From contig JABWBL010000210.1 in assembly GCA_013360535.1 (NCBI GenBank), forward strand, positions 1 to 6,365: a stretch of 6,365 bases of DNA, in the 5' to 3' direction. Made by a program: the position numbers and the translations under genes. The stretch is from Planctomycetaceae bacterium. GTDB lineage: Bacteria > Planctomycetota > UBA1135 > GCA-002686595. Below, piece after piece: positions 1 through 5,802 of this stretch (positions within the stretch are counted from its first letter, which is position 1; each line of letters opens with the position of its first letter). The notes below the pieces were generated by a model. It was not told where the DNA came from, searched no databases, and saw only the letters and a list, made by a program, of their open reading frames with translations.

Positions 1-1
1 G

Positions 2-388
2 CGCGACGTGCGCGCGCGCAACCTCGCCGTCGCTCCCGCCCTCTGGGTCCACACCGGCTGCCAGGCGATCTCGCCGCCCGGTGCCTGGGAACTCCCCTTC
101 GATCACCCCGACTACGGCCGCGACCAGGGCGCCGAGGCGATCCTCTTCCACGGCGGCGCCGTCGCGCTCCTCGGCCGCGCCAAGGTCTTCTACGACGAGC
201 CCCGCGGCTTCGCCGAATGCCTTCGCTCCGGCGGCCGCATGGGCGACGCCTGGCGCCGCTACTTCGAACTCGAACGCTCCGGCCCCACCTGGGACTCCGT
301 CGGCGGCGACATCGGCCGCAAGCGCACCTACTTCTGGAGCCTGCTCGGCGACTGGACCCTGCGCCTCCCGCAGACGCCGGGCGATTGA
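2..388 (+). CDS. C-terminal end of a protein entering from upstream; possible caspase-fold (C25-like) hydrolase
   Basis: The frame is open from base 2 to a TGA at 386-388 (128 residues visible) and has no convincing start, so the gene begins before the window. Almost every third position is G or C, with many C-ending codons (gcc, ctc, ccc, tcc), which supports real coding. Visible features are a Val-His-Thr-Gly-Cys stretch (residues 16-20), a small-residue strand GGAVALLGRAK (about 49-59), a helix with GDAWRRYFE (about 80-88) and a C-terminal YFWSLLGDWTL. A Cys after a strand, then a 'GG-A-V-A-hydrophobic-G' strand and a 'G-A-W' helix, recalls the end of gingipain-type C25 and other caspase-fold peptidases. 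That is an impression, not an established assignment, since the catalytic His region would lie upstream. No signal peptide or membrane segment is visible. It converges on the metallopeptidase gene with only 4 bases between stops. The gene is fairly certain; its function is not. Confidence 0.75.
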   Translation, partial: RDVRARNLAVAPALWVHTGCQAISPPGAWELPFDHPDYGRDQGAEAILFHGGAVALLGRAKVFYDEPRGFAECLRSGGRMGDAWRRYFELERSGPTWDSVGGDIGRKRTYFWSLLGDWTLRLPQTPGD

Positions 389-395
389 GCGCTCA
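386..395. repeat. 10-base palindrome holding both convergent stop codons
   Basis: TGAGCGCTCA is a perfect palindrome. Its first three bases are the stop of the gene ending at 388 and its last three, read on the minus strand, are the stop of the metallopeptidase gene. A second AGCGCT follows directly at 395-400. There is no T-run, so it is not a convincing intrinsic terminator. It is probably a by-product of close packing. Confidence 0.4.
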
Positions 396-1997
396 GCGCT
401 TGAATTCGAGCTTGGAGATGAAGCTCGCCCACTCGGCTTCGAGGGCGGCGATGTCGATGCCGTCGAAGGCCTTGCCGAGCGCGTGCTTGCGGGAGGCGAC
501 GCCGACGGCGGCCTTGGCGGCGCGGTCGTCCTTGCGGCCTTGGGTTTCGAGCAGGGCGAGGTTGCGCGAGTAGTCGAGCTTGAGCTCGTTGAAGTAGGTG
601 TCGAGGATCTTCGACCACTGCGGGTGCTTCTGGACGACGGGCGACTGGCGCAGGAAGTAGATCATCGACCAGCCTTGGGCGTAGCACAGGCCGACGCGGT
701 CGGAGCGGTAGTACTCGGGTTGCTCGAAGCCGATGATGTCCTTCCACGGGACGAACTTGTTCTCGTTGACGGCGCGCTGGATGTAGCCGAAACGCCAGGG
801 ATTCAGGCCGATCTTGCGCACCTTGGAACCGACGACGTCGGCGCCGGAGAAGTAGTCGCCGTGGCCTTCGTTGAACCACGAGTGCGGCGGCACCTCGCCG
901 GCCGAGTAGTGGATGTACTGATGGAAGGCCTCGTGGTAGAGCACGATGAACGTGTTCGCGTCGCCGCTCGAGCGCTTGCCCTTCTCCTTGACCTGCGCGT
1001 CGTAGAAGACGAGCTCCTCCGCAACCCAGTTCCAATAACCGGCCGAGCCCGGAGGCCCGCCGTAGGCCATGTACTCGGTGCGGTCGCGGCACACGCGCAC
1101 GGTCGAGACGGCGTTGATCTCGCCGGCGGGCGGGAAGAGCTTGATGTACTCACGCCGGATCGACTCGATGTCGGCGAGCAGCGTGCGAATCAGCGGCTGG
1201 TCGTTGGTGTGGTAGAGGACGATGAAATTCTCGGTGTCCTCGGCCTTCCAGCCGCGCACCATCTTCTGGCGCACCTTGACGCGATAATCGATGCCGCGCA
1301 GGCCGGAGCGCGCGTACTTCTGCTGGAGCTTGGTGACGTCCTGACCTTCGGGTTCGGAGAGCTCGGCCTTCTCGGCGATGTGGCTCCAGATCTTTTCCTG
1401 CTCCTTGAAGTCCGCGACGCCGCAGGTCGCGACGAACGCGACCGTGCGCTTTCCTTCCTGTACGTAAGCATGGCACCAGCCGACTAGCCGCTCGCCGCGC
1501 CCGACCTGCTTCTGCGTGAGCGTGTAGACGGTCGAGGTCCAGCCCGCGCGCGGCTTGCCCGGCTCCGAACGGCCGAGCTCCCAGCCGGTGTGGCGCTCGA
1601 ACCAGCGCTGGAGCGTGCTCGTTGGAGGCGGCGGCGGTGCTTCCGGCTTGCGCTCGACGGGCGCCGCCTTGCTCTTGCCCTCTTCGTCCTCGGGCGCGGG
1701 CGGCGGCGTCGGCTCGGGCTCCTTCGGCACCGGATCCGGAACGAAGTCGATCGACACGACCGACAGCTCCGGCCGCACCTTGCGCCGCTTCTTCGGGTCA
1801 GGGTCGAGCTTCTCCGCGTAATACAGCACGACAAATTCCTCGTCGGGCTGCGTCGGGATCGCCTCGTAGTCGCGCGGGCGATCGAGCTCGATCCCTAGGT
1901 CGGGGTACTTCTCGTTCGAGTAACCACCCTGCGCGGCCGGCGCGAGCGAAGGGAACAGCGAAACGAGGGTGAGCGAGAGGAGCTGGAGCAGGAACAT
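393..1997 (-). CDS. Exported zinc metallopeptidase, DUF1570/gluzincin-like
   Basis: This 534-residue protein is likely a secreted peptidase. Residues 1-22 (MFLLQLLSL...LAPAA) form a hydrophobic export signal with a plausible cleavage at APAA; the n-region lacks a positive charge. HEAFH at 355-359 fits HExxH zinc binding, and WFNEGHGDYF at 374-383 supplies a downstream Glu (E377), the arrangement of gluzincin families such as DUF1570. YAQGWSMIYFL at 439-449 also resembles the helix following the active site in that family. Residues about 25-218 form a separate N-terminal domain of unknown type, interrupted at about 88-126 by a proline-rich charged stretch. C175 and C192 could form a disulphide. 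The ATG is the only usable start: an in-frame TAG lies 12 codons upstream (2031-2033) with no other start codon between, although no Shine-Dalgarno is visible. Substrate is unknown. Metallopeptidase assignment is strong, exact family moderate. Confidence 0.88.
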   Translation of the reverse strand: MFLLQLLSLTLVSLFPSLAPAAQGGYSNEKYPDLGIELDRPRDYEAIPTQPDEEFVVLYYAEKLDPDPKKRRKVRPELSVVSIDFVPDPVPKEPEPTPPPAPEDEEGKSKAAPVERKPEAPPPPPTSTLQRWFERHTGWELGRSEPGKPRAGWTSTVYTLTQKQVGRGERLVGWCHAYVQEGKRTVAFVATCGVADFKEQEKIWSHIAEKAELSEPEGQDVTKLQQKYARSGLRGIDYRVKVRQKMVRGWKAEDTENFIVLYHTNDQPLIRTLLADIESIRREYIKLFPPAGEINAVSTVRVCRDRTEYMAYGGPPGSAGYWNWVAEELVFYDAQVKEKGKRSSGDANTFIVLYHEAFHQYIHYSAGEVPPHSWFNEGHGDYFSGADVVGSKVRKIGLNPWRFGYIQRAVNENKFVPWKDIIGFEQPEYYRSDRVGLCYAQGWSMIYFLRQSPVVQKHPQWSKILDTYFNELKLDYSRNLALLETQGRKDDRAAKAAVGVASRKHALGKAFDGIDIAALEAEWASFISKLEFKR

Positions 1998-2045
1998 GGG
2001 CGGCGGCGGCTCGTCGAGCGCGCCGCTATCCTACGCAGCGCCCCC
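1998..2045. promoter_or_regulatory. Divergent promoter region between metallopeptidase and dgcN-type gene
   Basis: These 48 bases are the only space between two divergently transcribed genes and so should hold both promoters unless they lie in coding sequence. The one AT-richer island, around 2027-2033, gives TATCCT on the plus strand and TAGGAT on the minus strand, each matching 4 of 6 bases of a -10 hexamer. No good -35 hexamer was found for either. If the plus-strand element is real, the dgcN-type mRNA would have a leader of only a few bases. Neither start codon has a Shine-Dalgarno. The location follows from layout; the hexamers are tentative. Confidence 0.35.
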
Positions 2046-3113
2046 ATGCGTGAAACCGCCGCCGTCCTGACTGTCGATCGATTTCTGACCTCCGACGCCA
2101 AGACGGCGCACGGGCTGGTGCGGGGCCCTAGCCGCTTCGAGATCGTCGCGCTGGTCGACGCGCAGGGTGCGGGTCGCGACGCGGGCGAACTGCTCGACGG
2201 GCGCAAGCGCGGCATTCCGACCTTCGCGAGTCTCGAGGAGCTGCTGCAATCCGGTCGCAGGCCCGCTTGGGTCGTCGTCGGTGTCGCCACGTCGGGCGGT
2301 GTGTTGCCCGAGAGCCTGCGCAAGCCGATCGCGAGCGCGCTCGAGCGTGGCATCGGCGCCGTCAGCGGCCTGCATCAGGTGCTCTCCGACGAACCGGACT
2401 TGCGTGCCGCAGCGGAGCGTGGCAAGGCGCGCATCATCGACGTGCGCAAGCCGAAACCGCGCGCGGAACTGCACTTCTGGAAGGGCGAAATCGCCACCGT
2501 GCGCGCGCCGCGGCTCGCGTTGCTCGGCACGGATTGCGCGCTCGGCAAGCGCACGACGAGCCAGGTGCTCGCGGCGGCGCTGCGCGAGCGTGGCCTCGCG
2601 ACGGAAGTGATCTACACGGGCCAGACGGGCTGGCTGCAGGGTTGCAGGTTCGGATTTGTGCTCGACTCGACGCCCAACGACTTCGTGTCGGGCGAGCTCG
2701 AGCACGCGATCGTGAGCGCAGACCGCGAGCTCGCGCCGGAGCTGATCGTGCTCGAAGGGCAGTCGGCGCTGCGCAATCCGTCGGGGCCGTGTGGAGCGGA
2801 GCTCCTGCTGTCGGGGGGCGCCCGCGGAGTGATCCTGCAGCACGCGCCGGCGCGCAAGTTCTTCGAGGATCAGGAGCATCTGGGCAACGTCATCCCGCCG
2901 CTCGCGTCCGAGATCGCGCTGATCGGCATGTACGGTGCGCGCGTGCTCGGCATCGCGCTCAACCACGAGCATCTGCCGGAGAACGAACGTGCCGCGACAC
3001 GCGAGCGCATCGCGAGAGAAACGGGCCTGCCGACGGTGTATCCGTTGCTCGAGCGTCTCGATCCGCTGATCGACGTCGTCGCGCGTTACGCGAAGGAAGA
3101 GCGGCGCGCGTGA
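2046..3113 (+). CDS. dgcN: DgcN-type protein, DUF1611 family (putative D-glutamate N-acetyltransferase)
   Basis: This 355-residue cytoplasmic protein matches the two-domain DUF1611 family. The N-terminal Rossmann-like part (about 1-135) carries AKTAHGLVRGPSRFEIVALVD (18-38). The C-terminal P-loop part (about 155-350) has GTDCALGKRTT at 161-171, a Walker-A-like loop with K168, followed by YTGQTG (190-195) and EGQSAL (237-242). Family members named DgcN acetylate D-glutamate to N-acetyl-D-glutamate and are encoded next to DgcA, the racemase for that product; here an enolase-superfamily gene follows directly. Length is normal for the family. The ATG at 2046 has no Shine-Dalgarno and may start a near-leaderless mRNA. 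It is the first gene of a four-gene operon, overlapping the next by 4 bases (GTGA). Family assignment is secure; D-glutamate as substrate is inferred from family and neighbour. Confidence 0.88.
   Translation: MRETAAVLTVDRFLTSDAKTAHGLVRGPSRFEIVALVDAQGAGRDAGELLDGRKRGIPTFASLEELLQSGRRPAWVVVGVATSGGVLPESLRKPIASALERGIGAVSGLHQVLSDEPDLRAAAERGKARIIDVRKPKPRAELHFWKGEIATVRAPRLALLGTDCALGKRTTSQVLAAALRERGLATEVIYTGQTGWLQGCRFGFVLDSTPNDFVSGELEHAIVSADRELAPELIVLEGQSALRNPSGPCGAELLLSGGARGVILQHAPARKFFEDQEHLGNVIPPLASEIALIGMYGARVLGIALNHEHLPENERAATRERIARETGLPTVYPLLERLDPLIDVVARYAKEERRA
3093..3100 (+). promoter_or_regulatory. Shine-Dalgarno site for the GTG start at 3110
   Basis: AAGGAAGA lies inside the end of the dgcN-type gene, 9 bases before GTG at 3110. 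It supports this GTG as the start of the racemase, and the GTGA overlap (3110-3113) suggests translational coupling. Confidence 0.6.
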
Positions 3114-4177
3114 AGCTCGTCGCCGCGCGCTCGCGCACCGTGCGCATTCCGTTGACGCGGCCGTACGCGGTCTCGGGTGGAAGTTGGGACGCGGTCGAGC
3201 TCGTGATCGTCGAACTCGAGGCCGACGACGGAACGATCGGATACGGTCAGGCGTCGCCGGCAGAAGAGGTCACGGGCGAAACGATCGCGGGCGTCGCGGC
3301 GGAGCTCGAGCCGCACAAGCTCGAGTGGCTGCTCGGGCTCGAGCTCATGGAGTTTGGCGTCGCACTGACCGACCTGCAGACGCGCGTCAAAGGTCCGGCG
3401 GCGCGTGCGGCGGTCGACATGGCGCTGTTCGACCTCGAGGCGAAGCGCCAGAAGTTGCCCGTGGTCGAGATGTTGATGCGCTCGCACCCGCTGCTGCCGA
3501 CGTCGATCACGATCGGGCTCAAGGACGTCGCGGCGACGCTCGCCGAAGCGGAGGAGTACGTCGCACGCGGCTTTCGGCTGCTGAAGGTGAAGATCGGCGA
3601 GAGTGTCGAGCTCGACCTCGAGCGGCTCGCGAAGCTGCGCGAGCGCCACGGTGCGGCGATCGTGCTGCGCGCCGACGCGAACCAGGGCTACGACCTGCGG
3701 GCGCTGGCGCGCTTTTGCGAGCGCATGGAGGCGCTCGACATCGAGTTGCTCGAGCAGCCGACGCGGCCGGAGCTCGACGCCGAGCTGCTGGCGTTCCCCA
3801 AGCCGCTGCGCGACCGTTTCGTCGCCGACGAGAGCGTGCACGACGAGCACGGCCTCAAGCGCCTGCAGCAGCTCGGCCTCCCCTACGGCGGCATCAACAT
3901 CAAGCTGATGAAGACCGGCGGCCTGCGCGGTGCGCTGCGACTGGCGCGGCTCGCGGAGCGCGCGAAGCTGCGCCTGATGTGGGGCTGCATGGACGAAAGC
4001 GTGCTCGGCATCGCCGCCGCGCTGCACGGCGCGTTCGCCAACCCCGCGACGACCTGGCTCGACCTCGACGGCAGCTTCGACCTCGCCGAAGACCCGTTTT
4101 CCGGCGGATTTTCGCTCGATGGCGACCGCCTGAGCACGCTCGCGACGCCGGGACTGGGTGTGGAGCCACGCGCATGA
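3110..4177 (+). CDS. dgcA: Enolase-superfamily racemase/epimerase (DgcA or L-Ala-D/L-Glu epimerase type)
   Basis: This 355-residue enzyme has the complete catalytic set of the muconate-lactonizing/dipeptide-epimerase subgroup: KVK at 159-161 (K161 the expected acid/base), metal ligands D189 in RADANQG, E215 in ELLEQP and D240 in VADES, a second Lys K265 in NIKLMKTGG, GCMDES at 292-297, and LDLDG at 317-321. Such enzymes invert a carbon next to a carboxylate using Mg2+. Next to a DgcN-type gene, the likely reaction is N-acetyl-D-glutamate to N-acetyl-L-glutamate. However, the D-x-D pair (D318, D320) is a feature of L-Ala-D/L-Glu dipeptide epimerases, so a murein-dipeptide substrate remains possible. 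The GTG start is set by the AAGGAAGA site 9 bases upstream and by alignment-like completeness of the N-terminus (KLVAARSRTVRIPL). It overlaps both neighbours by 4 bases. No signal peptide, hence cytoplasmic. Fold certain, substrate uncertain. Confidence 0.9.
   Translation: MKLVAARSRTVRIPLTRPYAVSGGSWDAVELVIVELEADDGTIGYGQASPAEEVTGETIAGVAAELEPHKLEWLLGLELMEFGVALTDLQTRVKGPAARAAVDMALFDLEAKRQKLPVVEMLMRSHPLLPTSITIGLKDVAATLAEAEEYVARGFRLLKVKIGESVELDLERLAKLRERHGAAIVLRADANQGYDLRALARFCERMEALDIELLEQPTRPELDAELLAFPKPLRDRFVADESVHDEHGLKRLQQLGLPYGGINIKLMKTGGLRGALRLARLAERAKLRLMWGCMDESVLGIAAALHGAFANPATTWLDLDGSFDLAEDPFSGGFSLDGDRLSTLATPGLGVEPRA
4162..4165 (+). promoter_or_regulatory. Shine-Dalgarno site for the D-aminoacylase
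   Basis: GGAG within the end of the racemase gene lies 8 bases before ATG at 4174. It supports that start, which forms an ATGA overlap with the racemase stop. Confidence 0.5.
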
Positions 4178-5802
4178 GTCGCGCGATCGATCGCCGCCGT
4201 TTTCTCGTCGCCTCGGGTGCGTTGCTCGCCACGAGCGCCTGTCGCGCGCCAGCTGGCGAGACCGAGTGCGAGCTGCTGCTCGCGGGCGCGACGGTTGTCG
4301 ATGGCACGGGCCGCGAGCCCTTCGTCGCGGACGTCGGCCTGCGCGCCGGCCGCATCCACTTCATCGGCACCGGCAACCCGCGGCGCGCGCGACGCGTGCT
4401 CGACGTGTCGGGGCTCGTGCTGGCTCCGGGCTTCGTCGACATCCACACGCACTCCGACCGCACGATCTTCGAGTGGCCGCTCGCGCCCAGCCGCATCCGT
4501 CAGGGCTGCACGACGGAAATCACCGGGAATTGCGGGGGTTCTGCGGCCCCGCACGCGGACGACGGCGGGCGCTGGAGCGATGTCGAGAGCTACCGCAGCG
4601 CGTGGAACACGTACGGAACCGCGCTCAACCAGGCTCTGCTCGTCGGCCAAGGCACACTGCGCCGCGGCGTCGTCGGCGAGGTCGATCGGCCTGCGACGGA
4701 GGAGGAGCGCGCGGAGATCGTGCGGCGCTTCGGGCGTGCGCTCGACCAAGGTGCGTGGGGCCTGTCGACGGGCCTCGAGTACGTCCCGGGGCTTTACACG
4801 CCGCAGGAGGAGGTGCTCGATCTCGTGCGTGCCGCGGGCGCGCGGGGCGTGCTCTACGCGACGCACATGCGCAGCGAAGAAGCGGAGCTGCTGGAAGCGC
4901 TCGACGAGGCTCTCGGCACCGCGCGCGCTGGCAATGCGCGCCTGCAGGTGTCGCACTTGAAGGCCGCGGGCAAGCACAACTGGAAGCTGCAGGACGACGC
5001 GGTCGCGCGCATCGAGCGCGAGCGCGCGGCCGGGCTCGACGTCGCGATCGACGTGTATCCGTACACGGCGTACTCGACGACGCTGACGATCCTGCTCGAG
5101 CCGTGGGCACGCGAGGGTGGCGACGAAGCGTTGCTCGCGCGCCTGCGCGATCCGGCGCAGCGGGAGCGCATCGTGCGCGAGGTCGCCCCGCGCGTCGACA
5201 CCGAGCTCGGCGGCTTCGAATTGATCGTCATCAGCAGTGTCGGCGATTCGGCGGCGCAAGAGTGCGTCGGGAAGAACCTCGACGAGCTCGCCATGGCGTG
5301 GGGCGTCGCACCTGGCGAAGCGTTTGCGCGCGTGCTCGAGCGCGGCGGCGCGGACGTCGGGTACGTCGGCCACGGCATGAGCGAGGAGAATGTCGAGCGC
5401 CTGCTCGCGCATCCGCTCGTGATGGTCGGCTCCGACGGCCGCAGCATGGCGCCGACCGGCAGCGCCGCGAACGACCGGCCGCATCCGCGTTCGTATGGCA
5501 CGTTTCCGCGGGTCTTGGGCCGTTACGTGCGCGAACGCAAGGTGCTCGACCTGCCGACGGCGATCGCGAAGATGAGCTCGATCCCGGCGGAGCGCATCGG
5601 CCTCACGGATCGTGGGCGCATCGAAACAGGACTCGCCGCGGATCTCGTACTGTTCGATCCGGCGAGCGTGGCGGACCGCGCGACCTTCGAGGATCCGCAG
5701 CGGTATCCGATCGGGATCGAGCACGTCTTCGTCAACGGCGTGGCCGTCGTCGAGCGCGGCGAGCCGACCGGCGCGCGTCCGGGTAGGCTGCTGCGACGAT
5801 GA
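4174..5802 (+). CDS. Exported N-acyl-D-amino-acid deacylase (D-aminoacylase, amidohydrolase superfamily)
   Basis: This 542-residue amidohydrolase hydrolyses the amide bond of N-acyl-D-amino acids, or of peptides ending in a D-residue, releasing the D-amino acid. The expected metal and catalytic residues of D-aminoacylases are present: H91 and H93 in GFVDIHTHSD, the bridging-type C120 in TGNCGG, H231 in ATHMRSE, H261 in QVSHLK, and D421 in GSDGR. HPRSYGTFPRVLGRYVRE (437-454) is a family hallmark. The N-terminus has a twin-arginine-like RRRFL (7-11), a hydrophobic run and TSAC ending at C23. This suggests Tat export and possible lipid anchoring, although Thr at -3 makes the lipobox weak. The ATG overlaps the racemase stop (ATGA), with GGAG 8 bases upstream. 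Known relatives differ in substrate (N-acetyl-D-Glu, other N-acyl-D-amino acids, L-Xaa-D-Xaa dipeptides); D-glutamate specificity is inferred only from the operon. Confidence 0.92.
   Translation: MSRAIDRRRFLVASGALLATSACRAPAGETECELLLAGATVVDGTGREPFVADVGLRAGRIHFIGTGNPRRARRVLDVSGLVLAPGFVDIHTHSDRTIFEWPLAPSRIRQGCTTEITGNCGGSAAPHADDGGRWSDVESYRSAWNTYGTALNQALLVGQGTLRRGVVGEVDRPATEEERAEIVRRFGRALDQGAWGLSTGLEYVPGLYTPQEEVLDLVRAAGARGVLYATHMRSEEAELLEALDEALGTARAGNARLQVSHLKAAGKHNWKLQDDAVARIERERAAGLDVAIDVYPYTAYSTTLTILLEPWAREGGDEALLARLRDPAQRERIVREVAPRVDTELGGFELIVISSVGDSAAQECVGKNLDELAMAWGVAPGEAFARVLERGGADVGYVGHGMSEENVERLLAHPLVMVGSDGRSMAPTGSAANDRPHPRSYGTFPRVLGRYVRERKVLDLPTAIAKMSSIPAERIGLTDRGRIETGLAADLVLFDPASVADRATFEDPQRYPIGIEHVFVNGVAVVERGEPTGARPGRLLRR

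Noticed and set aside
81..1487. Long plus-strand open frame of 468 codons opposite the metallopeptidase
   Set aside because: It is antisense to a gene with clear HEAFH and signal-peptide features. Its translation is Ala/Arg/Val/Leu-rich low complexity, typical of frames opposite GC-rich genes.
2267..3109. Upstream extension of the racemase frame into the dgcN-type gene
   Set aside because: The extension is Arg/Ala-rich without family features. GTG 3110, with a Shine-Dalgarno and a GTGA overlap, gives a normal-length enolase-superfamily protein.
3184..4173. Upstream extension of the D-aminoacylase frame through the racemase gene
   Set aside because: It is out of frame with the racemase and low in complexity. 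ATG 4174 gives a clean export leader and ATGA overlap.
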